From: Voacanga thouarsii | Taxonomy: Eukaryota > Streptophyta > Magnoliopsida > Gentianales > Apocynaceae | Length of the DNA stretch: 64,000 nucleotides | Reading direction: 5' to 3' | Assembly: GCA_026120185.1 (NCBI GenBank) | Contig: JANUWF010001659.1 | Location: 4,960,001-5,024,000 of the forward strand | Shown here: positions 1 through 11,266 of the stretch, one piece after another | Numbering within the stretch: position 1 is the stretch's first letter | How the letters are laid out: every line of letters begins with the position of its first letter | Notes under the pieces: generated by a model | Told to the model about the DNA's origin: nothing | Databases searched by the model: none | Seen by the model: the letters and a program-made list of their open reading frames with translations, nothing else | Position numbers and translations under genes: made by a program

Positions 1-765
1 AGAAATAAGAAATGTGGAAACTAGTGATATCGTTATGGAAATATTCCACTAGCAAAAAAGTGTTGGTTATGGATCATAATACTAAGTGAGATCTGGAATG
101 ACTCTCGATGTAGGTTATCTACTTTAATGGCTTCTTGAAAGGTTAGAAGCGATATACATATTCGTAAATCGAGTTAGGATACAGGATGAGTCTCTTTGAT
201 TTTTTCAAAAGTGATAAATGCTATTGCACATTTTATTACAAAAAGTAAAGCTTTATGAATTGTTTTGATTTCTCAAAGGAAGAAATGATATCAAGCCATA
301 TTAGTCTTGAATGGAAATGGTGAATTTTCATAAATGGAATAATTCATAATTGGCATTGAATTTTCCTAAAGCCTTTTTATGACAAAGGTGATGAACCCAT
401 ATATTTTCTAAGGAAAATATGGTTCTTCTAAATCAAAATTGTTGTGGACTTTAGGAATTAACAATTTTAAAGTGGAATTGTCAACCACTTGAATTATAAA
501 TATTTTTGAGGTATAAATGTATACATGAAAGGCTTTCTTCTTATTAATTATGAGATGGAATTATGTTTTATCATGAGAAGCATATTATTTCCTTTTTTTT
601 GGAAAGGATTTTAGAATATGGGAATTATAAGTTTTATTGAATCATAATTGGAATGTCTTGAATTTAATTCCTCTTTTAGGATTAGAATTCTGAAATTTCT
701 AAATAAAATTTCTTTTGAAATCGAGTATTTGTCAAATGACAAAAAGGCCCTTAAAAATGTATGGA
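1..765 (+). repeat. Diverged LTR fragment related to the Gypsy-A LTR
   Basis: Several short blocks match the middle of the Gypsy-A LTR in the same order. The 'gatgagtctctttgattt' block near 185 matches about 15016 and 25594. The 'attcataattggc' block near 343 matches about 15169. The 'gaatttaattcctcttttaggattagaattc' region near 660 matches about 15346 and 25924. Spacing is loose and no end or target duplication is visible, so this is an old partial LTR that probably continues left of the window. The first 160 bases show no clear match. The assignment is by eye. Confidence 0.45.
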
Positions 766-1279
766 ATAATGCATTTGCCTCCCCATGATTTCCCCAAAAA
801 ATGGCTCAAACAATTTTTACATAAAGACCCATATAAACAGTAACCAGTTTTGAGTATTGAGCTTGAAAAATTCATAACTGACAAATTACAAAAGTATCTC
901 CTGTGATTCTTTTTCCAAAATTTTCCTAACATCTTAAAGTTCCTATAAGTGGAATAATGAGTAAAATCAATCAACAAAATGATTTTTTGGGGGTTTGAAA
1001 GTAGCTTTTTGTACATGGATTTCAGCTTAGGTAATTTTGTTGTAAAGGTCATTAAAGTGAGTTTCCTTCATTTGTTTTATGCAAAAATGACTCCACAAAA
1101 GTCCTAACACATAACTCAACTCTTAGAGGCATAAAATTTTGCATGCCTTTTATAAATTTTTAGCTCCTATACAACACTCATTTCGGCATTCAACTAAACC
1201 AGCAGCTCTCTGCATTTGTCACCACTATATAAGTTCCTTAGCAACATCAAATCCCATCACCCAACACATATAACATCAT
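766..1279. other. Unassigned AT-rich stretch before element C
   Basis: No gene is supported here; the minus-strand open frame at 732-1052 has no recognisable domain. A plus-strand TATA-like 'ctatataag' lies near 1226, followed by a C/A-rich run up to element C, as in a promoter and 5' leader. It could be the remainder of the LTR scrap on its left. The five bases before C, atcat (1275-1279), would be C's left target duplication, but its partner is lost. Confidence 0.3.
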
Positions 1280-2732
1280 TGATTAGTGTTCATTGTATAT
1301 ATATTTTTCACGTCATTTGTTCTTGAATTGTGGAAGAATACATTTTAGATTGCCACTTAATCTGCTATCCTTGTTTTATATAGGATGAGAAAATTGAAGA
1401 TTAGATACGGATTCAAGGAGAAAATAATAAAAACAAGCCAAACTGAAGTGCCATAGTGCAGTGCTCATCATATTACACACCGCCTACATTTGTAGAACTT
1501 CAGAAGTCAATAATTAGGAAGTCAACGACACTGTGCTTCGTATCTTGCACGTTGTCATGCGTTATCAAGATGTAGAAAATGCAGAACACCTAGAACTTTA
1601 TAGCGCCGTGCTAGTGGTAGTCCTTGTCACCATGCACTAATCCAACATATAGCAATACTTAATCGCACGACAATGTTTTGAGTTAAAATTGTAGGATCAA
1701 AGCTTGCAAGACACTGTACAACATTGTAAAAGACTTTCTGTTCAGTGATTTTTAGGGTATTTTAATGGGCATCTATAAATACTCGGCTTCTAACCCTAAG
1801 AATTAGTCTTTGTGGCCAAAAACACCAGAAAACTGCTAGAGAGCTCAAGAAATACCAAGAGAAGGGGGATCAAGAAAAATCAAAGGAGAAGAAGAGGGGA
1901 GTTGCATGTTTTTAATTGTATTTGAGGGATAAACTTTACGTTTGTGTTCTTGGGTTGATTTTCTTTTAGATCTATTGAATTTCCATTCCATGGATATGAT
2001 TACTTGGGTATTGTTATGTTAGATTGATTGTTGGAGATTGGTTGATTTTACCAATTGATTAGTTTGTTTTTAATGAACTCGAGAGAAAAGATTAGAAGCT
2101 AAACACCTAATTTATTAATGCTATGTTTTTTTTTTCTTCAATTAACTCGAGAGAAAGGTTAGGGAATTGAACTTGGTAATCAAAGGGTTTATGATATTGC
2201 CTAGAGATAGGAATATTGTGGCCCCCAGATTTCTTTGGGATTTATTGCTCTTAATGCTTTCTTGATAAATTTGGTGAGGTAGAGATACATATTGGTTTGG
2301 TAGGAATAGAAATTTTATTACTTGAGAGAGTATGATATTTGCATTTGAATGCCTCCAATGCTTGAATTGAGAATTGCTAGGTTTATGGGTATTTTCATTT
2401 CTTGACATAGATTTTGGAGATACTCTTCTTTACATGGTCTTTCTTCTTATTTATCCCTTGAGAACCCTTATGACTTTTCTTCTGTAAATTTGGTACATTC
2501 TCTAGTATAGTAGTAATTAGAGTTGTTTATTTATTTTATTTCTTTATTTTACAGGCTAAATAATGAGATTAGAGTAAAGTAGCGGTAATTGCTAAGTTTC
2601 CTTTAGATTCTATACTTAACTATGCGATGAGTATACCTGCCCAATTGTGTAGTCTCAGTGTTTAGCATTTTAAATAAATCTTGATTATTTGTGGATTTAT
2701 TGATAATATTTCCAATGCTCAAAAAACACGCA
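1280..2732 (+). repeat. 5' LTR of element C
   Basis: It begins TGATTAGTG and ends AACACGCA, just before a TTTTTGG primer-site start. It matches the right copy (12813-13125 plus 27488-28449) along most of its length, including the TATA region and the 'gaactcctagggagctcaagaaa'-type leader. Near 1905 it lacks about 115 bases present in the right copy (about 27828-27940). Many substitutions separate the two, consistent with an old insertion. Confidence 0.8.
1774..1780 (+). promoter_or_regulatory. TATA box of the element C 5' LTR
   Basis: TATAAAT in the context 'gcatctataaatactcgg'; the equivalent motif is conserved in the right LTR at 27700-27706. About 120 bases of purine-rich leader follow in both copies. 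Confidence 0.55.
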
Positions 2733-2738
2733 AGTTTT

Positions 2739-2756
2739 TGGTGAATATTGTGAAAA
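2739..2756 (+). other. Degenerate primer-binding site of element C
   Basis: TTTTTGGTGAATATTGTG starts a few bases after the LTR end. It sits where Athila/Tat elements carry TTTTTGGCGCCGTTGCCGGG, complementary to tRNA-Asp. Only the TGG and spacing survive, so the call rests on position and on the better site in element D. Confidence 0.4.
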
Positions 2757-2953
2757 GCTTGAGATTTGTTGATCTAGCCATTTGTTTGTTTGTTTTATTT
2801 GATTTTGTTCTAGTTTGAATCTTTTCTTGTTTCTACTTTTGTATGTTTTGTGTTGTTTTTTTAGATTTTGCTAGATTTTGTAGTTTTGTTATTAATTTCC
2901 TTGTTATTAATTTTTTTTAATTTTTTGAGATTGTGTTGTTTGAAAATATCATC

Positions 2954-3500
2954 ATGGCTAGTAATTCATGGGGTAGTATGTGGCCACGGGCACGAAGTAA
3001 AGAGATTGTTAATGATGTGGAATTGGCCTAATTGGAAGATTGTATTAATGCCCTTAGTGAGAGGAATAGTAAGTAGAGTGTAATTCCCTTAAAAGATCAA
3101 GGCAGGAGTTGTGAGTTGTATGAAGAAGAACCCTTTGATTATTACCCTCAACCTGGTTGAGCTTATCTTTTTGAGGATCAAGGGCAAGATAGAGCATATA
3201 GTTTGGAAAGGTGTGCATATTCTAGTGCCTGTTGGAGCAACTAAGGCTATTATCCATATAACCTTCCATCTCCACCTTTACACTCTATGCTTGAAGAAAT
3301 AGTAAATAAGTTTATTGCGAATACCAATGTATCCCTTCAAATATGAAGCCATCAAAGTGAACAAAAATTGAAGACGGTTGAGGAGATGCAAAAGAATAAT
3401 TCTTTCAACATATTGGTAGACCCTGTACAAGGAAAGACAATAGAATAAATTGCAAAAACTAGGGTAAAGTATACAGGGAGCATACGACACCATCGGAAGT
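2954..3500 (+). pseudogene. Broken gag-like leader frame of element C
   Basis: Reading from the ATG at 2954 gives MASNSWGSMWPRARSKEIVN and continues in one frame to about 3500, with stops near 3029, 3071, 3158, 3233 and 3315. Between stops the peptide looks coding: an acidic, Tyr/Pro-rich patch, then about 30 residues starting LPSPPLHSMLEEIV and a Lys/Glu/Gln-rich helix-like segment. Position after the leader suggests a gag or pre-gag product of an Athila/Tat element, but no zinc knuckle or known domain is visible. I do not recognise the protein. Confidence 0.35.
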
Positions 3501-3540
3501 GAGTGACGCAGTGTCATATAGGTAAAATGTTTTTAAAACA

Positions 3541-3804
3541 ATGAAAAAGAAGTTGCTAGAGTATAAATCACGTATACCATATCTGAGTAGGAAGCAGAAG
3601 AAGAAAATTGATGAAGGAAGAACGATAGAGCAACTTTTGAAAAATGCTGATGAGAAGGTGTGCCCTTTAAATGAACATAACAAAATGGCCCATAAATTGG
3701 AAGAAAAAAAGACTCTACCACATAAGGATAAAAAAAATGAGATGATTGGTCAATTGTGTGAGTCTACAAGATACAAATCCCCAAGCAGAAAAGAGAGTAC
3801 ATAA
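3541..3804 (+). pseudogene. Basic Lys/Glu-rich ORF fragment of element C
   Basis: An 87-codon open frame rich in lysine and glutamate, with KKKLLEYKSR at its start and HKLEEKKTLPHKDKKNE near residues 51-67. It probably forms helix or coiled coil. It lies in a different frame from the upstream remnant and is followed by another frame shift at about 3746-3800, so it is likely the middle of one decayed coding region (2954-4230). No domain is recognised. Confidence 0.35.
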
Positions 3805-4230
3805 GTACCCATTGAATTGTGTGAAAAGAGATGGATCTCACTCTCATTTATGTTTTAATAATATCTCTTCCTCACTTGATTTTGTAGATACTTTTGAATT
3901 CATGCAACACAATAAAGCCAATGATGATGTGAAGAACCAACTATACTTCTAGGAACAAATGTTTTCATGTAAAAGTTACAAGGAGTCCTTGGAGTATAAT
4001 GGCCAATCATGTTATTCAACCAACTCAACGAGAGATAACTTACCTATTGTAGACACTACAATGCAAAGTAAGTATTGCTCAATGACTTCTTCAAGAGATA
4101 TAATACTAGGTTTAGAGTTGGGAAGTTTTGATTGTAATGATGTCTTGGATAGGATAATCGATGCTTTCATTGATGATGCACTCTTTAAAAATTATTTGCA
4201 TTCATATATAGAATATTTGGTTTGTATGTT
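3746..4230 (+). pseudogene. 5' part of an unrecognised element C ORF, split by element D
   Basis: One frame runs from 3746 to the insertion point of element D, with a single TAG at 3950-3952. Its acidic second half includes NDVLDRIIDAFIDDALF. The last host codons before the insertion are in phase with the frame that resumes after D's second target duplication (11267), so the two pieces were one ORF. After removal of D the frame would run to 11720. No known retrotransposon domain is recognised. A related product is encoded inside element D (7148-7713, minus strand). Confidence 0.5.
4226..4230. repeat. Left target duplication of element D (atgtt)
   Basis: atgtt directly before TGATGCGTG. It is identical to 11262-11266 directly after the other end of element D. 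Confidence 0.85.
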
Positions 4231-5646
4231 TGATGCGTGTTTTTAAGTGTAGAAAATATTACCAACAAAGTCCATATTCAATCAAGCTTTAATTAAAATG
4301 CTAAGCACTAAAACTGCACATACGGGTAAGTATACCTATCATATAGTATAAGGAATAGCAAGTACCGAATCCATGAGAACTTAGGCTCCCGCCTTACTTT
4401 ACCCAAATCTTTATTGTTTAGCCAATAAAATAAGAAGAGAATAAAAAGAAAAAAAACTATAGATAAAAATAGGTATAACTCAAGGATTCAATTTCATGTC
4501 ATTAGAAAATTATCTTGAAAAAATAATATTGAATCACTTAACATTCATCACAATCAATTATTATCTTGGCATCATAAACGAACTTAGATAAAATTCAATC
4601 GTTTCCAAAGTCATGAACTTACTTTTGTAGATTCCACTTCTTTCCCAGTCCACGGAATCACTATCCCTTGATTAATTTAGTAGATTTCCCAATTAAACCA
4701 AAGCAACAAAAAGATACATTAAACTCATACCTTCTAAACATGAAATTAGCAAATGACCCTATGCTCTAGGTGAAATCAACCAATCTTTGATTACTTTAGT
4801 TCTTTTATCTTAACTTCATTTCCCAAGTCCACTAAGATTTGACGAATATGAAATCAATGGAGTGAACTTCTAACAACGTTTTTCAAGTCAATTAGAAGAA
4901 AACGCATCAATAACCAATGATAGTAAGTAATTAAATACTAAGAACAACAATAGATTGATAAAAATCACAACTAACTCAAAATCATAATCTCCAAAATAAT
5001 ATCCAATTACAATTAAAATATTAAGCACATCATTGTTCTAGAAAAGAAAACAAAAGATAAAAGATAGAACTCATAGACAAGCCCTTCTTCTTCTCTTGAA
5101 AACCTCCTTTGAACAATGCCCCTTTGAGTGGTGATTTTGTCTTTGACTAATAAGTAGCTAGCTTGGATCCTTCAAATCACACATTTATCTTGTGTTTTTC
5201 TTGTTTAAATAGGGTTCTAAGAGACTAAAATTCATTCCCTAAGAGTCCTGGGCCAAGCAAAGATAGAATAATACCAAAACTCTTGGAAAATTACCCAATT
5301 TGCGAGTAATTGGAAAGCTCGCCAATATTGTGCAGATCAGGGCCGGTGTTGGCTCCGTTTGGCACAGCCAGTGTTGTCGGCCTAATTGTGGTCTGTTTTT
5401 GAATGACAAAGCCATTGTTTTTCCATATCGAGGCTAGCGCTAGCTCTGTGCGCCACGGTCGGTGCCGGCCATGCTCTGACGGCGACGTTTTGTTTGTTTT
5501 TTCGTCGTTTTCTGCAATAAAAATCCAAAACACCATTTCAAGTGTAAAATATCAAATATGAAGGAATATGCCTAGTTATTACAACAAATGTATCACAAAA
5601 TACCCTCAAATAGCTAGAAAAATACAGATGAATTTTGCCTCTATCA
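4231..5646 (-). repeat. 3' LTR of element D
   Basis: Starts TGATGCGTGT and ends CTCTATCA on the plus strand. It is colinear with 9838-11261 throughout, with moderate divergence. It contains two GC-rich modules (5341-5382 and 5431-5470) in an otherwise AT-rich sequence and a TATA-like motif on the minus strand near 5205. The right end directly joins the polypurine tract, marking this as the 3' LTR. Confidence 0.85.
5341..5470. promoter_or_regulatory. Paired GC-rich modules in the element D 3' LTR
   Basis: Two modules of about 40 bases, GCCGGTGTTGGCTCCG...GTTGTCGGCC (5342-5382) and GGCTAGCGCTAGCTCTG...GGTGCCGGCC (5432-5470). Each has GC-rich, partly inverted half-sites around a CTCYGT core. 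The same pair occurs in the other D LTR and in solo LTR S1. They lie in the U3 side, so an enhancer or repressor-binding role is possible but unproven. Confidence 0.4.
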
Positions 5647-5650
5647 CATA

Positions 5651-5680
5651 TCCCCACACTTGAACTTGGCTTGTCCTCAA
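5651..5680 (-). other. Polypurine tract region of element D
   Basis: The minus strand reads TTGAGGACAAGCC, six bases, then TCAAGTGTGGGGA, and sits four bases from the LTR start TGATAG. It matches the tract before the right LTR of element C (12781-12812). Confidence 0.75.
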
Positions 5681-7147
5681 GCAAATTAGAATTAGACACT
5701 ATACAAATGGCTTAAGACAAAAAAACTTTTCAACTTATCCTTAGCAAATTCATCCATAATAATGGAATAATCTTCTTCTAATGTCAAATACAAACCTATC
5801 ATTCATTCAACCCTTTTAAATTGTTTCAAACTCATGTATTAAATCAAATAATCTCAAGGCTATCAAAGTTTAGTTAAACAAGCTTATATTTAGTACAAGA
5901 AAATTATCCTACTCTTCAAGAAAAAAAAATAAAAAACATAAATAATACAAGTCAAACCATTTAACCAATTCAAGCATTATAAACTCAAATTTACATAATT
6001 CAAGTTAATAAAATAAGAAAAAAATTCCACTCTCTTTTTCAATGACTTAGGGAATTGATAGCTTCAAGTGAATAGATTTCTCTTCACGCACCATATTGGC
6101 CTCATTATCTTTTTTTCTTTTCCTCATTCATTTCTACATTTTCTTTCTTTGCACTTTCTTGCCCTTTTGCCTTTGGCATAGCCTCAAGAGAGTGCCTTGA
6201 ACAATACTTGCCACTTCTTTCCATATTAATCACCTTTTTTGCAATAGGTCTCTCTCTCAAAAGATGAAGGCAAAATTTTTATTAACTTCATGTTTTTTTT
6301 TTCAACTCACATTTTTTTTATTTTTACTTGATTTTGTTCCTCACATTCCTTATTCTCAACTCAAAGTCAAGCAAATTTTAAATCTATAATATAAGAACTA
6401 GTTAACAACTCTTCTCATATTTCATCATATCACCCACATTCAAACTTAAAGAATAAAACAAAACTCAAATACCAAATATAACTAAGGTTGACTTAAATTC
6501 TCAAGACTTAGCAAAATCTAACTTAACACATAACTTTACCTTTTAAATAAACACCCAACCATAATAAATGAAAAATCTATATCTCAAGATGAAAAGAACA
6601 ACACAACTCCATTATACACAACTAAGCTCAATTTAGCTCCAAAATTTTCAAACTGTCAAATTTTCAAAATTTTGTTATTTCCAAATTTTCAATAGACTCG
6701 ATACCAAGAAAATACCAAGATAATTGATAAAAACTTGGACAAAGAATATCACCAAACCATTCCCCCACACTTAAACTAGACAATGTTCTCATTGACAAAA
6801 AATTAACACATTCAAATGTCTACAAAGGGACAAAAAAAAAAAAATAATAATAAGGGAGGTAGAAGGCTAAGCAATACTTTCCAAGTGCAATAATACTCCA
6901 ATTGATCTCAAAACTAGGAATAGAGAGAAGGGCTTGTCCAAGAAGACATTATTCAAACCTACAAAAGAAAACCCAAATAAAAGCACAAGAAAAATAATAA
7001 CAAAATAAAGACACGCCTAAATAAAAGAAAATAAACTAAAGAAAAATACTAATAAAAATCGTAACAAAACAAATAAAGATATGACTCACTCTTCCACACT
7101 TAAGATGAAGAATATATTTGTTATTTGGGAGAGAAAAAACAGAACAC
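5681..7147 (-). other. Non-coding 3' internal part of element D
   Basis: AT-rich sequence without an open frame worth calling on either strand. A second polypurine-like motif lies at 6761-6795, about 1.1 kb from the LTR. On the minus strand it contains GAGAACATTGTCTAG followed by AAGTGTGGGGGAATGG. Element C shows the same double arrangement (11852-11883 and 12781-12812). Confidence 0.6.
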
Positions 7148-7713
7148 TTAACAAAACCAAACACAAAACAAAGACAGAAACTCTTTCCACTCATCATGCT
7201 TCCTCATCAAATCTTTGTAAAAGAAATTAAACCTCAAAGTAAAAGATAGGCATGATGAATGTATAAAGAAAAGAGGTTTTTGAAAAATGGATGGTGCATG
7301 GAAAATGTTAGTTGCAATTAATGTAAATGTATGGCCCCCCGTCCGCAGTAGTTTTTTAAACATACAATTCAAGTTCCTAATACAAAGATGTAATTTATGT
7401 CTAAAAAGTGTGTAAGCACTAGAATCACTATATATCCTTTCAAAAGATTTGGCATAATTAAAATTCCCCTTTAGACCTAGTAATGTAGATTTTAAAGATG
7501 GGATCAAGAAATCCTTACTTTGCACCAATCTACAAATTCCAAGTTACTTCCCTGAAATTGGGGTGAAGGGTACGAGTTGTGAACATCCTCCAAGGGTTTC
7601 ATATGATATATCATTGAAAGATACAACTCCTTGAGACATTTTGAGCTCAACACATCATCATTTAGACCATTGTTCTCCAATAATTGAGAGGAACCTAAAA
7701 AATCATGTGACAA
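7148..7713 (-). pseudogene. Unrecognised ORF of element D, frame-shifted
   Basis: Two minus-strand frames, 7713-7504 and 7528-7148, overlap with a frame shift near 7515. The C-terminal half has FQKP, a hydrophobic/aromatic stretch, then RKHDEWKE. The C-terminal part of the split ORF in element C (11267 onward) has the same FQKP, similar spacing and the same RKHDEWKE. The upstream half is acidic (NDDV, LEDVH). Sharing between two diverged elements suggests a real, once-selected product. Known gag-pol domains are absent; an accessory or gag-derived protein is a guess. Confidence 0.5.
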
Positions 7714-7750
7714 AGAGATGTTAGAATTGTTAGCACATAGATTAGAATCG

Positions 7751-7755
7751 AATAC
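7751..7755. repeat. Left target duplication of solo LTR S1 (aatac)
   Basis: aatac before TGATAGGGGC; identical to 9292-9296 after the CACATCA end. Confidence 0.85.
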
Positions 7756-7934
7756 TGATAGGGGCTAAATTAGTCATGTTTTTCCTAGTTATTTGAGGTT
7801 CTTTTGTAATATATTTTGTTCAATAACTAGTCATATTCTTTCATATTTGAGATTTTACCATTGGAAAGGTATTTTGTTCATTAATTCAGATTTTTAGCGT
7901 AAAACGAAACAAAAACGTCGCAAAACAGAGGAGA

Positions 7935-7970
7935 GGCGGCGCCAGCTAGGGTTCTAGAAGTGGCGCCGCC
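7935..7970. promoter_or_regulatory. GC-rich inverted repeat in S1
   Basis: GGCGGCGCCA at 7935-7944 and its exact complement TGGCGCCGCC at 7961-7970, separated by 16 bases: a 10-bp perfect stem. A second module at 8117-8150 (GACGCCGGCTCCGAGAGCC...GGTGTCGGC) repeats the theme. It lies about 310 bases upstream of the TATA box. Confidence 0.5.
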
Positions 7971-8279
7971 ATGCACTGGATTGCACGAACTTCGAAACGA
8001 CAAAAAATTGTCAAAACAGAGCGGAACAGAGGGGAACCAGTTTCGGCTGTATTCTGGTCTTCATTGTGCAAAATTTGGAGAAAAATCAGTGAACGAGTAG
8101 AGAGGCAGAACACAACCGACGCCGGCTCCGAGAGCCAAGGCGGTGTCGGCTGTGCCTTGAAGCTAGGGTGGTATTTGATTTTTTCTACATGATTTTTGGT
8201 AATCTGTAGAGTTTTAGTATCTTCCAACTTCTACTCGGCCAAGAACTCTATACCTACGAGTTTAGGCACTTCTTAAGCC

Positions 8280-8288
8280 TATAAATAG
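8280..8288 (+). promoter_or_regulatory. TATA box of S1
   Basis: TATAAATAG in 'agcctataaatagatg', followed by a purine-rich leader. Placement resembles the element C LTR TATA. Confidence 0.55.
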
Positions 8289-9000
8289 ATGAAAAATACA
8301 AGGGAAAAAGGGGAGAATTCATTGATCATCATGGAAAATCACTCAAATCAAAGAAGGAATTCTTCAATTCAAGGAGGATTGCACAAAAATGTTTTTAAAG
8401 GAAGAAGAAGGAGGCTTGCCTATGAGTGCTTTCTTTTTCTTGGACAATGATATGTTAATTTTTTTTATTGTAATTTGACATTGTTTTAGATATTCATGAT
8501 ATTTAGAGTTATTTGATCTTTTGATTAATTGATTGTTATCCTTGGTATTTAATTACTTGTGCTTATTACGAGATTGATTGATTGTTTCTGTCCATTAACT
8601 TGCTTGGGAAAGGGGTTGATGGTGGTTTCAATTTGATTGATTTCAAATGTGGTGTCTCTTAACTTGCTTGAGAAAGGGGTTAATTGCTAACAACTGGTAA
8701 TTAAAGGTTAATTGATGTCTGGTAGAGTATGGATTCATTGGTTAATTTCATATTTTATGTTTGCCAGAGTATGGAAATTTAATCAAGGATTGTGCTTAAT
8801 GCATTTTTTGGGTAAGACTGGTTGAGAAAGAGTATGTGATACTAAGTTACCTAGAAGATAGGGGTTCATGGATTGTGAAAGAAGTGAGTCTATTTTAATC
8901 CTTCATGATGCCAAGAGAATAGTTGATTATGATAAAGGTTGGATACTTTAAGATCATACTTATCTGAACAATGGCTTAAGTTACATAATTCTACATCCGT

Positions 9001-9001
<1 letters not shown>

Positions 9002-9040
<39 letters not shown>
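9002..9040. repeat. (AC)n microsatellite in S1
   Basis: About 19 uninterrupted AC units, then a TATTTATATT run. The element D LTRs lack it, so it arose after the families split. The open frame reading through it is not a gene. Confidence 0.9.
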
Positions 9041-9043
<3 letters not shown>

Positions 9044-9291
9044 TTATATTTATATTTATATTATTTTTCTTTTTATTTCTCTTTCACTTTATCGAGTCGG
9101 TTAAATAATGAAAGAAAGGTGATTAATGTCTACTTGTTCCTGGAGGATCGACATTCGTTTGAACCCTATGCTCGGTTAATGATAAGTACGCTTACTCATA
9201 TGTGTGATTTAGGTTGAACGTTTTAATTTAAACTTGATTGGGAATGTGCTTAGTTGTTGTATGATTTTTACACCCAAGTCCAGACACATCA

Positions 9292-9296
9292 AATAC
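9292..9296. repeat. Right target duplication of solo LTR S1 (aatac)
   Basis: Identical to 7751-7755. Confidence 0.85.
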
Positions 9297-9813
9297 CTCT
9301 CTTGCCACATTGTGTAATTGTCTCTCATATCATTTGTTCTCTCCTTGGGGGTCATCTTAGTCAAATGTATAAGCTTTTGTGGCATCCATAACCAACTTGT
9401 CTAATCATGTTCTTTGATGGCTTTATACATTGGGATGCTTCTTCGTGCCACTTAACAGGTAAATTTGGATTGGCAACAAAAGAATGCATTGAGGCTTCAA
9501 GTGACGTCTCACAAAAAGTGTCAAGCCGAGGTTGCAAATTTGCCAATCTATCATCATTGTAGCTCCTTTAATCACATGCCCAAAAGTAATTGTCCATGAC
9601 AATGTTAATCTTGTGCTTAAAGAAACCCCCCCCCCCCCCCCAAAATCAAATCGAAAATAAAAATAAAAACAAATAAAAATAATTGAAAAACAATGAAAAG
9701 AAAAAGACATAAATAAGAGATATTCACAAACTACCTAAAAACAAAAGTTAGTGATATTTACAAACACAACAAATGCTAAATTAACAAGATTCGAGTGTTT
9801 CCAATAGTGCCCA
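9297..9813 (-). other. 5' internal leader of element D
   Basis: Region between S1 and the primer site of D. No supported ORF. Contains a run of 16 C at 9626-9641 (G on the coding strand), flanked by an A-rich stretch. Confidence 0.6.
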
Positions 9814-9831
9814 TCCTCGGCAACCACACCA
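9814..9831 (-). other. Primer-binding site of element D (tRNA-Asp-like)
   Basis: The minus strand reads TGGTGTGGTTGCCGAGGA, against the Athila/Tat consensus TGGCGCCGTTGCCGGGGA (a few mismatches), preceded by the typical TTTT and lying seven bases inside the 5' LTR. Confidence 0.75.
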
Positions 9832-9837
9832 AAAACT

Positions 9838-11261
9838 TAATGCGTGTTTTATAGTGTAGAAAATATTACCAACAAGGTTCACAATCAATCAAACTTTAAT
9901 TAAAATGCAAACTACTAAAACCACACATACAAGCATGTATACCCATCATATAGTATAGGGAAGAGCAAGTATTGAATCTGCCTGGACTTAGGCTCCCACC
10001 TTACTTTATCCAAATCTTTATTGTTTAGCCAATAAAATAAGAAGAGAATAAAAAGAAAAATAACTAAAGATAAAAATAAATATAACTCACGGATGCAATT
10101 TCATGTAATTTGACAATTATCTTGAAAACATAATATTGAATCACTTAACATTCATTACAATCAATTGGCATCTTGGCATCATAAAGGAACTTAAGAAAAA
10201 TTCAATCGTTTCCCAAGTCATAGACTTATATAGATTCCACTTCTTTCCCAATCCATGGAATCACTATCCCTCGACTAATTTAGTAGATTTCCCAATTAAA
10301 CCAAAGTAACAAAAAGATGCATTAAACTCATACCTTATAAACATGAAATTAGCCAATGAACCTATGCTCTAGGTGAAATCAGCCAATATTTGACTACTTT
10401 AGTTCTTTAATCTTAACTTCGTTTCCTAAGTCTGTTAAGATTTAACAAATATGAAATCATTGGAATGAAATTCTAACAATGTTTCTCAAGTTAATTAGAA
10501 GAAAACACATCAATAACTAACGATAAAAAGTAATCAAATACTAAGAACAATAATAGATTGATAAAAAATCTCAATTAACTCAAAATCATAATCTCGAAAA
10601 TAATATCTAATGAAAATCAAAATAATAAGCACATCAACGCTCTAGAAAACAAAACAAAAGATAAAAGGTAGAACTTATAGACAAGCCCTTCTTTTTCTCT
10701 TAAAAACCTTGTTTGAACAATGCACCTTTGAGTGGTGATTTTATCTTTGAATAATAAGTAGCTAGCTTGGATCCTTTAAATCACACATTTGTCTTATGTT
10801 TTTCTTCTTTAAATATGCTTATAAGAGACAACAATTTGTTGCTTAAGAGTCCTGCACTGAATAAGGATTGGAAAATACCAAACCTCTTAAAAAATTTCCA
10901 AATCCGTGCATAATTGGAAAGTTCACTGGTATTGGGCAGACTAGGACCGACACCAGCTCCGTTAGCACGACTGGTGCCGGCGTGCTTTGGTCAGCCTAGT
11001 TATGCTCTATTTTTTGAACGACGAAACCCTTATTTTTCCAGATTGGGGTCGGCTCTAGCTCAGTGGGTCACGGCCGGCACCTGCCGTGCTCTGACGGCAA
11101 CGGTTTGTTCTTTTTTGAGTTGTTTTTTGCAATAAAAATCAAAAGTACCTTTCCAAGGGTAAAATATCAAATATGAAGGAATATGCCTAGTCATTACAAC
11201 AAATGTATCACAAAACACCCTCAAATAATTAGGAAAATATAAGTGAATTTTGCCTCTATTA
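9838..11261 (-). repeat. 5' LTR of element D
   Basis: Colinear with 4231-5646. The plus-strand right end is CTCTATTA (CA changed to TA), directly followed by the atgtt duplication. The two GC-rich modules are at 10945-10982 and 11045-11090. In the first, CCGACACCAG and CTGGTGCCGG form a near-perfect inverted repeat. Confidence 0.85.
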
Positions 11262-11266
11262 ATGTT
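11262..11266. repeat. Right target duplication of element D (atgtt)
   Basis: Identical to 4226-4230. Confidence 0.85.

Larger units (their letters stand above)
7756..9291 (+). mobile_element. Solo LTR S1, D-family, plus strand
   Basis: Begins TGATAGGGGC and ends ACACATCA with a perfect aatac duplication. It aligns to the reverse complement of the element D LTRs, so it is a related family in opposite orientation inside D. No second LTR or internal region accompanies it, so it is a solo LTR left by LTR-LTR recombination. It holds a GC-rich perfect inverted repeat (7935-7970), a second GC module (8117-8150), a TATA box and a (CA)n tract. Confidence 0.85.
4231..11261 (-). mobile_element. Element D: minus-strand Athila/Tat-type non-autonomous retrotransposon
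   Basis: Two direct LTRs (4231-5646 and 9838-11261) and a perfect 5-bp duplication atgtt define a 7.03-kb element. Orientation is minus. The polypurine tract (complement of 5651-5680) abuts the left LTR, and a tRNA-Asp-like primer site (complement of 9814-9831) abuts the right one. Without the nested solo LTR (7756-9291) the internal part is about 2.65 kb and holds only one decayed, unrecognised ORF plus non-coding DNA. There is no protease, RT or integrase, so it would have to be mobilised in trans. Confidence 0.85.

Noticed and set aside
732..1052. 106-codon minus-strand frame
   Set aside because: Low-complexity Lys/Phe/Ser composition from AT-rich DNA. It overlaps the end of an LTR scrap, with no domain or start context.
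8939..9217. Frame with a His-Thr repeat
   Set aside because: The repeat is the (AC)n tract of solo LTR S1; the frame has no homologue in the other D-family LTRs.
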